DNA of 64,000 nucleotides from NCBI GenBank assembly GCA_003118195.1, contig BEXV01000018.1, forward strand, positions 240,657 to 304,656, in the 5' to 3' direction. The translations under genes and the position numbers were made by a program. Of this stretch, positions 22,450 to 34,951 are shown piece after piece. Origin of the DNA: Hemicentrotus pulcherrimus (taxonomy: Eukaryota > Echinodermata > Echinoidea > Camarodonta > Strongylocentrotidae). The notes beneath the pieces were generated by a model. That model was not told the DNA's origin. It worked only from the letters and a program-made list of their open reading frames with translations, and ran no database searches. Within the stretch, counting starts at the first letter, position 1, and each line of letters starts with the position of its first letter.

Positions 22450-24050
22450 CACGTAAATTGTCGAATTGAAAGTCAATATATTCGGAGTGTTAATTTACGT
22501 ACGTGAAATGCTGATTACAGTGCAAAGTCCTAATCTCAGGATCGTGTAAATATTTGATCATATTTACTCGACATGTCAAAAAACAGAATAGCTGACAAGA
22601 AACTAGCGTCACATTACGTCTTTGAAAGCGTGTGTAAATGGGATAAGGATAGGAGGTATTGTATTCAACTTTGATAAGACTGTACCAGATATTGATTTAA
22701 CCATTTCATTTGTCACTAAAAAAAATGATTTCGTTATTGTTGTCGTAGATTGTCGTAGACAGGAGTATAAACACGTCATGCAATATGCGTAAGAAAACAG
22801 CAAAGATTAACTGAGTTTTTTAAATTTGTAATGTCCAGCATGAACAAATCAAATGCGAAGAATGCGAAAACTTGGCACTGTGATTTCAAACTTAATTTCT
22901 TGGAGTGTACGCTCCACAAACCGACCAAATCTTTGTTCATTTTACATTCGATTACTTTCAGTTATCTACGATTTAGGAACTGATCCACAATGTCAAGGAA
23001 ATATGAAACTCGTGTGTAAGTGAAGCTTTTTCATCAAAAACGCCTTTCTATAAAAAGATAATACGATACTTAGTTGAGTTTTGTTGCAGAGGGCGTTACA
23101 CACCTTTTTTTGAGAGAGATGATGAAAACCTGAGTGTCAAATTTGAAAGAACATACAATTTAAATGACAAAACCATCTTTGTTTTATCACAATCAGTTTA
23201 GAGACGGATGATATATCCATGTATGTATTGAGTTTTTTACAGATCAATCAGATATGATTATTTACGTCTGGGGACCGACCTTTAAACGTCACCATCCGAA
23301 AGACGTGACTCAGTTTCGAACCTGCGCCCTCGGCTGAATCAGTTTGTAACTTCAATTGTTAGCTGGATTACAGGCGCACGCCACAACGCCTGTAGCCCCA
23401 CAATTATTCTATAATTTGAACCAGCCGTTGAAAAACGAGATAGCGCCAATGCCGATGTTGGCTTTTTTTGTCGGCTTTTTCGTGTTGGTTATAGAACGCA
23501 CAACCAGCCGGCCCCATGTATTGTTAATATTAATTAAATAATGAATTAACGGTCACCTTCATAGCAATTTTAGAGGACTAGAAATGACATAGATAAGAAT
23601 AAGAGCAATAACCATACACTTTGAAGGCATTTGCAGTCTGAAACAAGGACCCAACTATCCCTGTAAGTGATTTAGGTAGCACTCCATGAGGACGAGAGCA
23701 AGTAAGGAACTTACCATTGCACTGACACACTGATAGTCATGTGATTCCAAGTTTGAAGTTTGTAGTAATAAGTAATGAAGGTAATATTATTGTAGTTTAA
23801 TCTCGATTTCGGAATGAAAATGGAGATTAAAAACTCTTAAACATAAAAAAGTTACGATCATTTACAGTCAAACTTTTACGACTGATATCGATGAAGTTGG
23901 GATAGTGTCGAGAACGTGGTACTTGTGTTTGAATAATTAACAAATTTGCAATTTTATGTCCTTATGAAAAGAAAGGATTTTATAGATTATATGAAATGTT
24001 ACGTCTGAAAAGATTGTATACCAATTTGTTGCTACATAAAACAAGAAATT
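22450..24050. other. Intergenic DNA with a SINE
   Basis: No gene recognised apart from the SINE described separately. Confidence 0.6.
23262..23402 (-). mobile_element. SINE with 7SL-RNA-like head
   Basis: On the minus strand the element begins GGCGTTGTGGCGTGCGCC, continues TGTAATCCAGCTA and then CAGCCGAGGGCGCAGGTTCG. The order and spelling follow the 5' domain of 7SL (SRP) RNA and Alu: GTGGCGCGTGCC, TGTAGTCCCAGCTA, GGCTGAGGC, then the GGATCG region. A Pol III A box (TGGCGTGCGCC, plus 23373-23383) and B box (GGTTCGAAACT, plus about 23312-23322) lie about 60 bases apart, closer to 7SL/Alu than to tRNA spacing. The 3' part (GACGTTTAAAGGTCGGTCCC) is not 7SL and resembles a SINE body domain. A tRNA-derived origin with chance similarity is the alternative. 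Confidence 0.5.
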
Positions 24051-24057
24051 TCACTAT

Positions 24058-24229
24058 AAACATGACAGACAAAGAAAGCGGACAAAATATACAGTTCCTC
24101 AGGTAGACAAGGGAACATCCCTTCACTGCTATTATGTAAACATGTGTAGAACAGGTGTCACATGCATAGTCATCTGTTCTACACATGTTTACATAACAGC
24201 AGTGTCCGCTTTCTTTGTCCGTCATGTTT
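24058..24229. repeat. Foldback hairpin with long arms
   Basis: The outer arms 24058-24084 and 24203-24229 are near-perfect complements. The inner arms 24124-24154 and 24174-24204 are also near-perfect, around a 19-base loop. The left side has 39 extra bases (24085-24123) with no counterpart on the right. This fits a hairpin MITE with an insertion in one arm, or a rearranged palindrome. Confidence 0.8.
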
Positions 24230-24239
24230 AAAGCACTGC

Positions 24240-27200
24240 AAATATGTAGGGTTATTTGATAAGATTCATAAACATTCAGTACAATAATCATGCATAACTA
24301 CTTTTATTCATAACTAATGTTGTCACATGAAATAAAACATAATGCGACGCAGAAACGCAATTGATGTTAAATATCTTTTGCACACTGTATTCGTATACAT
24401 TCACTTTAAACTTTCCCTTTTATTTCAGTTCAATTCAATTCAAGTTTCTTTACAGTCAAACAGTAAACATAAAAAATAGAACAAAAATTAATTCAAGTGC
24501 TCCTTACAATAAAGATAACTTTTGACCAAGTCATGGGTTTCAAGACGCCGCTTAGAATCAGGACTATACATCCGCCTTACAGCAATCATTAATTATAATC
24601 GAAACTTACATACAGTCTTTATTATTCAACGATCGAATTTTATTAGTGAGGAAAGCATACTTCAAAGTGACGAACTGGAGGGAATTTAATAAGCAATGTT
24701 TGAATTATAAAGAGAGAAAACTAAGAATCACATTTCACTTTTTGTTTCTATTCAAGTTTATATATATTTTTATTGTTAATGCCTTCATGATATAGGCCCT
24801 AAGTTCGAGGAACCTAGGGTCCTGAATTCTGATTATAAGTGGTGTTTTTGTTTTTCATTGGGCGTATATAGCTCGTCAAGATCATGGCAATTATACCCCA
24901 AAGCTTCATAATAAAATCATTGATGTCATATCAAGTTAGGACATTGAATTCAGATTTGGGTGTAATAATTTTAAACATATTACGTGAAATTTGATGATCT
25001 AAAGAAAACGAACATTTAAAAGCACGAATCCCATGAGAAATACTTCAAAGTGGTATTTGAGGATAATGTTAATGCATAATCACAACGAAAAGCAGTTCGA
25101 TAATTCTCCAACTCTATTTTATTTCTACTTTTGAAATTAACTTTTATTCTCCCTCCCCCCTCTCCCTCCCCCTCTCTCTCTCTCTCCCTCTCTTTCCGTC
25201 TCGCTCCCCTCCTACCCCTCCCACTCACTCCCTCTTTCTCTCTTCCATTATCAAGCATTTTGATGAAGCATATTGAACCGCACTTCATAGTGGGGCGGGT
25301 GGGTTGAGATTGACATGGATTTAATTAAGCTTCAATAGACTTTTACAGTACATTACTCCCTCTTAGGAATTCAAAACATAATTTTGCTGTAGAGCAAGGA
25401 ATATGAATAACTCGGAGCAATTGTGAAGCCTGGGGGGGGGGGGGTAAAAGTGTCTCTATATCTCTATATCTTCATACCCCTTTTCCATTGCCAAAGCTAT
25501 ATTTTATAAAAGCTTTAATCCATCGTAACTTGAAAAGCGGAAATTGTTTATTTGCCTTTTCAAACAATCAAGCACCGTACTCCAGATTCCATGAAAGAGA
25601 AAATAAAAGTCCACACGTTAAAGACCTTTTCCGCTCAAAAGGGTTCGACGAGTACAGTGTGACTAAATCTTTCATTTTCGTTTCATTGCTCGAAGAAAAA
25701 AGTAACAACGAACATCCCCCCATAACATATAACATTCACCCTTAAACACATCTCGTGGTTTTTCGAAGAAATCTCATCATAGAGCGATATCTTATTTCAC
25801 ATGAACGTTGTGTAAAAGTACTATACATTTAAGATTCCCTTTTTTATGCATCTGTATTATAAGCAAAGGAACATAGTTAAGATGGAAGGTGATGGAAGCG
25901 TTTGGTAGGTGGGTAGACCATTTTTAGGTCAGATTTGGGGTTAGTGTTATGTTTAGGTAAAATATTTGGTCCAGGGTTGAAGTCCAAGAGCATTAAATAA
26001 AGTTGAATCCGTATGTCCGTTTATTCTGGTTGATTTAATTTTAGGCTTTACGCCACATGTCTTTGTAGACGTTTGAAATCAGGGAACTTGGATGACTATG
26101 GAAATATCCAATGTCCTTGTCATCGAAAAATGTCATTACTGAAAAATAAATTGATGAATGATAAAGATATAAGGTGATACCAGGACAGGATTTGGCATAT
26201 TACAATGCTGCTTGAAGATTATCAAACACATTATTGTATGACCCCCCTGTTTTTTGCATTCCAAGACCCTTTATCGTCTCTGCATCATAGGTCAAACAGT
26301 TGTCACAAGGCTCTTGTCAAACTTCGGGAAGACTAGGCCCACATCATTATCTTTTTAATTTCTCATTTCATTCGATGATTTTTATATTTGCAACCAGTAT
26401 CTGAAATAAGAGCAGATGAGTAAGACGGTATATGATACATTGATGAAGCACCTGATTCTTTTTATTTTACTATCATTAGCCTAGTCGATGTAATACATAA
26501 AGGCCACGTTGAGAAAAGTGTGTATATCTTTTGCGCCTATCCATGTATTTCTTTGAGATTATAGAGCTAAAACGACAGAGAATGGGATATTTTTAATGGA
26601 ATTTAGCTACTATATGTGCGAAGTATCATTTTCGGTATATTTAGTAAAATCATGTTGAGACAATAGTCTCCGATCACTTTTACACTATATCCCTTCTACT
26701 CAGGGTCAAGTTGATATCGTTTCGAACTTCCATGGCCCTCTGTTTACATGCCTATTGTCTTAGAAGTTGCTATTCTCCATTAGTCTTCCATCATCTCCAT
26801 TGCACCCATCCAATTATGATGCCCATTATGTTTTTTTTTAATGATTTATTAAGTCAATAAAGATGAGCTTTTAGTTTCAATTGTTTTAAATACACTTTAG
26901 ATGAGAATGCTTATTCAAAAAGTCAGCAGCGAAAATCAGATCGCCTGTAGGAAGTCATCACTTTTAGAGGATGTTCTGTGATATGGTGTGTGAAAAGGAT
27001 TGTTATTCATGATGACAATATATACAAGATGATAAGCTAAGTTGTATTAACTTCAAAAACATCAAATGTTTATGAGTGTCTATGTTCAGCTTACTTGTTT
27101 GTTTTTTTGAAGAGAATTGGTGAACACATTCTATTTTGTCGAGTTTAATATCTTATATGTCGCTGTGCGGCCGAGGTTATTTTGTAATATCTTATTGTTT

Positions 27201-27480
27201 GACTGTCTATATGACAAGTCATGGAATGGTGATTGTATCGATCTTTTGTGAAAATGATTATTTTGATAATTAATACAAGAACGATGTGGAAGGGTAAATA
27301 GAAAAGGATGAAAAAAAAATTCATATTTGTTGCTACTTCATGTATTTTGAGAAACAATAGTAATAACATCTTATAATCATGAACTACGTATATGATCGGT
27401 ATTATCAGTATTAACTTCTGTACATCTGTATTTTTTCATATTTGCGACTGCAGTATATGAATTGTGTATTGCAGATTTTA
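24240..27480. other. Intergenic DNA
   Basis: No gene recognised. Contains a second TTCAATTCAATTCAA-type repeat end (about 24426-24450), a pyrimidine microsatellite and a short G run at 25432-25444. Confidence 0.6.
25147..25242. repeat. Pyrimidine (CT/CCCT) low-complexity tract
   Basis: Nearly uninterrupted C and T with CTCTCT and CCCTCC runs; open frames here on the minus strand (Glu/Gly/Arg-rich) are artefacts of the repeat. Confidence 0.9.
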
Positions 27481-27801
27481 GGAAAACAGGAACGGCGGAG
27501 TGTTTTTTATCCTTCTCAAAATGGGGGAATCGCCAAAAGGTCATTTTGGGGGAAATGAAAATTTACAAAACGCTGTGTAAGATCTACAACAACAACAACA
27601 AATATTTACTCAAACTCTTTGCTTAATAAATTTCTTAATTATCATTTTGAGTTAATTTATATTTATTATTTCAGAACTAAAGAGACGATTTTTACTTCGA
27701 AATCGAAAAGTAACAGAGAATACAGACATATAAAAGCTTCTCGTCTTGCGCTCAGTCATCAGAGTACAATCACAAGGGTGGATAGAAAGCCAACATCAGC
27801 C

Positions 27802-27803
<2 letters not shown>

Positions 27804-27857
<54 letters not shown>
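27804..27857. repeat. (TA)n microsatellite
   Basis: About 27 uninterrupted TA units following CAGCCGG. Confidence 0.97.
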
Positions 27858-27860
<3 letters not shown>

Positions 27861-28584
27861 GGAAGATATAAAAAGAAACAAAGCGCACGCAAATATACTG
27901 CCCTGTTTCTGCATTATGTTGAGATACTCATAAGTGCAAGGCGGAAAGCTTTGAATAGTGTAAGTATATTAACCGCATTATTTCATATGTAATCGTTTAG
28001 ATTGCTTTCCCGTCTTACACACCAATAGCTGGCTTTAAACTGGTCGGATTTTAGGAAACAAGCAAAGCAATCGAGCAATCATCAGCTGACTGCCACTAGT
28101 GCGACATGTATTTATTAATCACACATACAAATGTGTAGGACAACAGGGGCGCCGGAGCATCTTCCAAAGTGGGGGGGGGGCACTAATAAAAAGAAGCGCT
28201 TTCCGGGGGGAAAAGGGGCACCTACAAAGGGAGGCCTCAAAGCGATAATAAACAATTATATATATTATATACACATTGTGATTAATACGCTATCAGGAAT
28301 GATTTCCTCTTAACATTGTTTAAGATACTGGTTAGGCAATATATCATACTTTGTTGGTGGATGTGATGGTCTGAATATTCTTTTGCGAGCGAGGAAAAAA
28401 ATTAAGATTTGTGAGGTCAAATCTTATAAAGATAAAAACCTAATCCTGATGGGGTTTTAAGCACAATCTTAAAAAGCGATAGGACCTTAAGTTACATCAA
28501 CTGTAAATGCGAGTGAGCTTTGGGGGAAATTCGAGAAAGAGTTGCTCTTAGTAGCTTCAAAATTTAGGGACACGTGTTAGAGAG

Positions 28585-29005
28585 ATATGAAAAGGGGGCA
28601 CATAACAAAAGGCAAAGGGACACTTGTTCAAAATGAAAAGTGGCACATGTCAAAGTAAAAAGCGCAATTATCAGAGGTGAAAAGAGGCATTAATGAGAAG
28701 GGGAAGGGGCTCTTATTAAAAAAGAAAAGTTGCGCTTATCAGAAGGAAAAGGGGTACTTGCAAGAAAGGGTAAAGGGGCAGGTGTCAACATGAAATGGAC
28801 ACTTATCAGAGGTGAAGTGGGGGACTCATCGGAGGTGAAAAGGGGCACTTATCAGAGGTGAAAAGGGGCACTTGTCAAAGTAAAAAGGACACCTCTCAGA
28901 TTTGAATAGGGCAATAATCAGAGATGGTATTGGGCACTCTTAATAATGCGGAACGGAGACCTATTAGAAAAAAGGGGCAATTATTTGAAGTAAAAGGGGG
29001 CAATT
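28585..29005. repeat. Purine-rich minisatellite, ~28-33 bp units
   Basis: About fourteen degenerate units of the form AAAAGGGGCACTTATCAGAGGTG. Variants read GTCAAAGTAAA or ATTAATGAGAAG in place of ATCAGAGGTG. The plus strand is strongly purine-biased. The array lies inside the G-tract element region. Confidence 0.8.
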
Positions 29006-29262
29006 TTCCCATGTAATCTCCGGAAGTGAGGAGTATTAACACGTTAAAATGAATAATTAGAATTATTGCTTCGGTGATCACCTCGTATAACATAAAGCTT
29101 ATTTCTCCCATTATGCTTATATCCTCGATATCATACAAATCTTGGGGAAATTGTGCGCACATAACATAGAGTAAAGAAAAAAGAGAAAGAATTTGTTTTT
29201 TCACCCAGTCAATGGTTAAGTTGTTCGGGTCCATTGATTAAACAGAATGAAACGTACGAAGA

Positions 29263-29340
29263 TGACGTCAGAAGTAGACGTTAAAGAATTGCGCCATCTG
29301 ATTGGCTAGTGATGATGTCATAAACTACGGGTTTATGAAT
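29263..29340. promoter_or_regulatory. CRE plus inverted CCAAT module
   Basis: A perfect TGACGTCA (29263-29270) is followed about 30 bases later by CTGATTGGCTAG, an inverted CCAAT box in nearly the same words as in the FOS promoter (CTGATTGGCTGC), and then GATGTCAT, a CRE variant. This could be a distal element of the bZIP locus or an unannotated promoter. Confidence 0.35.
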
Positions 29341-30338
29341 GAACGGAACGGTGCCCTGGATATGTACTATCTGTACAGTCACATGGTTAAATCTTTGTTC
29401 TGCCTTTATCACGTCAAGCTTCTTTCAATTCAATTCTTTCTAACATATTCACATCTATCAGTAAATATTTCTTTTAGAGATACGCTTCGAGAGAATCAAA
29501 AGAAAAGGGTGTCACTCCATTGATGAGGGTCGAATTCTCCTGAAGTGATTCTGGTTTAATGCTCTGAAATCATCATGTCGGTATTGTGGCTGACGTTGAT
29601 TACGTTTTAGTATTGAAATGGTTTATTGATAACATTTCATTTCTATCAAATACCGAATCGCAAAATCTTTCACATGGTAAAATACAAAAAAAAATATATA
29701 ATCACAACATTCGTAATAGGCACACAAATGATAAGAGAAGAACATAGTAACGAAATTAGTGAAATCTACACTGTGGATGTTGGGGTGAAACTGGATCAGG
29801 AATTTGAACTTGTATAAACAGTTACATCTACCGATGTTCCACTCTGTTACATGTACATAAAACACTGAGTATGGAGATACCAGGGATACTTTAAAATACC
29901 TCGGTATTAATTTTGTTGTGAGGTTGCACTTGACTTATCATTTGAGCGGGACAATCCTACATTTCGCAATAAATAGAGCAAAATGGTCCCATACTACTGG
30001 CCAATAAGAAAGAAGTATTTGATCATGTGAGCCTATGCTAATATTATGTTGGCATTGTGTGCGCCCTATATCAATGTTCTCCACTTTGTCTGAAAATATA
30101 CATATTACATAATGAGGTGACACGAAGAAAATAAAGGATCAGTTTGCTTATGTGATTGAAAAGGGACTCAGGGTCATCTGACCTTTCGGGTTGAAAAAAA
30201 AAATGTGAATGGTTATAGTCTCAAGAAAGGAAAAATGATTATCATTATTATGTGTATTACTATGATTATCAACAGTAGGCCTATCATTGAAAACTACAAG
30301 AACATCGGCAATAATGATAATAATAATAAGAAGAAGAA

Positions 30339-30412
30339 CAAAAATCATAATGATGATAATAATAATAATAATAATTAAAACAAATAATTAACATAATAAT
30401 AATGATAATAAT
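30339..30412. repeat. (AAT)n microsatellite
   Basis: ATAATAATAATAATAAT run with interruptions, preceded by related GATAATAATAATAAG stretches. Confidence 0.9.
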
Positions 30413-33400
30413 TTCAATATAAATTATTCAAAAGAAAACGTGAGGGATGCGTTATTATAGGCTACATAGACTATCGTCATTCCCAAATAGAACGGTGCAA
30501 ATGAATTGACCCCTCATATCCTAAAAACACATCATTGAGAGAATATGCATATGTAAATGTAATTTATCAAGTATTATTAAATTATTTGTTTCCTTTAGCT
30601 CAGTTTAGCAAATATTTAAGCAAATTGAAAGCAGGAGGTATTGAATATTACCGACAAAGCTGTGTGGCAGTCTGTCAAAAGAAACAATGGAAAGGAACGC
30701 ACACGGACGCATCTTTATAATATTATGAAGGAATAAACATCCGGAATGACTACATACATTCACATTGAAAATTTTGAAAGCTCTGGCATATTCGTTGGCA
30801 CATTGATAGTGGTAAAACAAATCAAAGCATACTAGCAGACGATAAAACGAGATATATGACCGTGCTGCGCAATTGACACTGGAATCCAATGGAAACGCCA
30901 TGTTCCGCGCACGTACGCACACACATTACGTCGAGAAAGCCATTACAAATACACACCCAAAATGGAATATGACATCATGGTAAAATGACATCATACACGT
31001 ACCGAGATTGGGTCAGAGCCTTCAAATCGCTAGCGCCCTCACATGGTTAAGAGTAGAGGGTACATGTATATGGACGGTCTGCTTAGCAACTTAGGGGTTA
31101 GACGGCGAGCAAACAAGCTGAAGGGAGACACACTGTGCTGAGGGAGAAGCGGGTTTCCAGTAAAATAGATGTCTCACGTGCTCATTGCTGGTAACCAAAC
31201 AATGACCTCAGCTGGGGAGTCTACAATTTTACTATTGATCACAGGCCACAGAGGGGTGAAAAGTAAAACAAAATAGAAGCTACCAATCGGAAGTTGGGAC
31301 ATTACGGTTAGACGAGCATTTTGATGCAGTCACATTAACGCGTACATTCGTCACCTAGCAGACGATAAATTGTCAAACCTGTATACTGCGTTCTTTTCAT
31401 ATACCATATCATGGCATTTATAACGAGTCTGTGAAGTTACCAGCTGCATGCAAGTGTAGTTGGTAATTGCTAGGTCTTAGCAATATATGATTTTGTTTCC
31501 TAGCTTGGATTTAAAGATAGCCCGGATTATAACCTGTTCGCACTCTCTGTGTTCTATGTACACGACCATCCGGAGCCCAGGTCACGTTTGTGAGCAGATT
31601 GGACCCTCGTTTTGCCCCTACAGTGTAGCGGTCGTTATACTGGCATATCGCCTCACGTGAACCCCAAAGCCTCTAGCCATAGTACCAGACTATTTTACCT
31701 TCCTACGATCAACATCTTAAGATTTCCATTTTCAGACTGCCTTGTATTACATCCAGAACAAAAGCAGGAATATAACCACACTACAACGCAACATTTTATG
31801 AGGTGAGATAGCAAAGAAATTAAGATACATTGTATTTGACTCCGGGATATTCTAATGTGCAAATATTTATATAATATCTATATTAATTGTTATTATTTGT
31901 TATTGTTATACCTTGCTATTTGTAATGTTTCATCATAATATAATATTTTGCACTTGTATTGATCATGAGTTGGACAGAAAGTAACAAATTGAGCATGCTT
32001 ATGTTTCCCAATCAGTGTCATTGGATATCAACATGCAATGAGATTATTTACCAAACAGACATAATCATAATATGTTGTTGTAAGGGGTGTCGCAATCGTG
32101 TTTTGAGTCGGGAACTGTTGCCGTTTTTCTTGTTTTTCTGACAGGGTAAAGGATATTTCCGTAAATGAATCAGTTTTCTCACAGCAAGTTTAAATCTACC
32201 GGAAGAAATTTCGGATGAGCATTGCAACATTTAAACCAACATTTTAGTATACTAGACATATTGATAATTAGATAGTGAGCTAAGCAATAAAGTTCAATAA
32301 TTGAATTTATTCAATGATCATATTGCAGTATAAATTGGATAGCCGATATACCTGAAATGCTATGTAAATCGCAATGAACTTGAGCCCTGAAGCCCCGCCA
32401 TTTTGATCTTGTTGAAAATATACTCATATGAGATCTCTTTTCATCTCTTTTAAACTCATCATCAGGCCTGCTCATCACTTTGCACTTAAGTATAAATTGG
32501 TATCGAGTTCCCTTGTTTGTAACTGTATATTCAGCTTGAATATTTCGGTCTCGAAATATGAAAAATGATTGGCGTCATGTTCTGTAATTCACAATACATT
32601 GCCCCTTCACCTACATAGGGCATGCAGGTTGAGTCAACACAAAGCCCCTGTAGCTCTGGCTCACATACAAAGGCCACTCCGTTCAGTTTGATGGGGGAGC
32701 ACATGCATGCCATTGGGATTTTCATTGACGTGTATTTGAATTTTGGGGCCTTATTTTATGCCATTAATGAGAATTGAATGTTAGTGTTATCAAGATATTA
32801 TAAATCTGCATAATCGGCTTTACAGTAATATGGAAATAAAAGCTGTCCCTTGATAGCAAACTGTTGAGATTCGACCGTTCATTTTCCCCAGCTACTCTTA
32901 CTATTCATAACTAGAAATTAACGAATAATAGTCATAAATACATTGACAGTAAAATATTTCTTGAATCCGAAATTCATAATAATTCACAGGCAGCATGACT
33001 GATAGTTTATTACTGTATTATCTAATGATGCGCCGTGGTTGTTTATAAGTTTTTTTTTTTTACACTATTATTATATTACTGTGAAACAACAGGATCATAG
33101 TTTTAAGAGAAAAAAAATCACTGGCTTCCTATAAGCGCCAGTATAATATATAATAATGTAAATTCTATATGATTTTCTACCTCTGTTAACATGCTAATAG
33201 TGCATTGGTCATAATTATTTTATTGTGAACAATTCTTTAAAAGCCGATAATGATTGGGATTTTTTTTTTTTTGTGGAATCATTGATGATGCATGTCAATT
33301 ACAATCTTCAAAAACATATTATATCATATATTTATTTTTATCTTTGCATGGAACACTGACAATATGAGATCCACACTTTAAAGGAAGAAAGTGCTAGGGG

Positions 33401-34862
33401 TTTAGATCATTAAAATTCAAATGACATATCAAAAGTAATTAGAGATCATGGTGCCATATTCCATATTGTATTCTTATGATCTGTGCGAAATTATATTTCA
33501 GAACGCACTCGCATAGAAAACGTCCTTTGCATTCTCCCAATTCACATTGTGAATTGACCTCTTTGAAACTCATTCACATAATATTGGTGCGGTGAAATGA
33601 AACATTCTTAATGTAGCTTGTAAATAGTATAAATGATTTCATCAGTATCTATATGGACAGGAAAGAATGAGACTCTTGATCTCAGTTATCTCTGATGTTA
33701 TAACCAAAATGTCATCATTGCCATTAATGTAAACTTATTAGTGTTATTTATGTGAATGTGATTACTAAATAATGAAGACAAATGTCTGGTAATATATATT
33801 TTTGTAATAATACCTACTATTCATTTACTTTGTGTATTAGTGTTCACCTTACATTTGCTACAATTCTATACCTTCAACATATTAGCTTTGTCCCCAAAAA
33901 TCTACTTTCTAAATGTTAAAATCGCTGCTTCGGAACTTTGTTCTTAGTTTAACCGTGGTTCTAACATAAATGGTTTAACCTTGTTATTCAGATAGAAGAA
34001 AAGACTTTCAAATGATTTCGATGTGTACAGAGTAATATCAGTTATTAAGAACAGTACATTTTTTATTTTAGATAACCGAATAGATTACCTTGAGCAAGAG
34101 TGTGTATCATGTAATACATATCTTTGGTTTTTGATGTTGTCATTTTTGTGGGTATGAAATATCTGTAAAATCCTTATTTCCTTTTTTTGATAGTTTTGCT
34201 AACTTAAATCAAGCACATTTTCTTTTTCTTTAAATTATGTAAAAAGCGCAGAATGAGAGCAATGTATGTCGAAGCAATTTGTATGATTATGATTTCATGA
34301 AATGAAATGAACAATATATAGATATGACTTGTACACCTTCTCATTTCACTTTTTAATGTATTTTTTCTTCGTCTCTTTACCTCTTCAGAGGGACTTTATT
34401 ATTCCATTTCAAAATACATTTAGACTATTTACAAAACAAGTAAGACGTAACATATGAATTATGTACAGGATCAACATAATTTCTTCATTTCTTTAAAGGA
34501 TCATCATAACATTTGTATTACTTTCTTATCATCTTCATTATCAAAGTGTTTTATATTTTCTTTGTATTCAAATAAAATTTCATGATGAAATAAAACAATT
34601 TATTAACCTCTTTAAATTGGTTGGTACTTCCTTAAAGTTCCGCATTACATAATCTATGTATATTACAAGCTGTGCATAATTTATCAAGAAATTAAGTAAA
34701 GTAAATGTTCTGTTATTTCTTCACTTTCTATTGTGTGTTGTCTCCAAGTTATAAAGGTTTTATTGGAATTATTTATAATCTAAATAACTTTGGTATACAT
34801 TTTGTTAAGCGCGTCCAGACAAAACATTGCATTCGATTGGAGAATTTAGTCAAGATATTTTG

Positions 34863-34951
34863 ACAAAATAAAAGCTTTATACAAAATACAAAATAAAAGC
34901 TTTATACAAATAAAAGCTTTATACATATCAGCTTTTTCAAAAAGCTGATAA
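34863..34951. repeat. Triplicated 18-20-bp unit and perfect hairpin
   Basis: AAATAAAAGCTTTATACA occurs three times in a row. It is followed by TATCAGCTTTTT, C, and the exact complement AAAAAGCTGATA (34926-34950). The structure would form a very stable short hairpin in RNA or DNA. Confidence 0.8.

Larger units (their letters stand above)
27487..29005. mobile_element. Repeat region with two CAGG..CGSCGGAG starts
   Basis: CAGGAACGGCGGAG (27487-27500) and CAGGGGCGCCGGAG (28144-28157) are each followed within about 30 bases by a G-rich stretch, as at other G-tract element ends in this window. They are probably the left ends of two related non-autonomous elements. No coding frame is recognised; the right ends are not defined. 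Confidence 0.35.

Noticed and set aside
23356..23402. Human Alu contamination
   Set aside because: The likeness to Alu covers only the 7SL-type head words and the flanks are unlike Alu; a native SINE is more likely.
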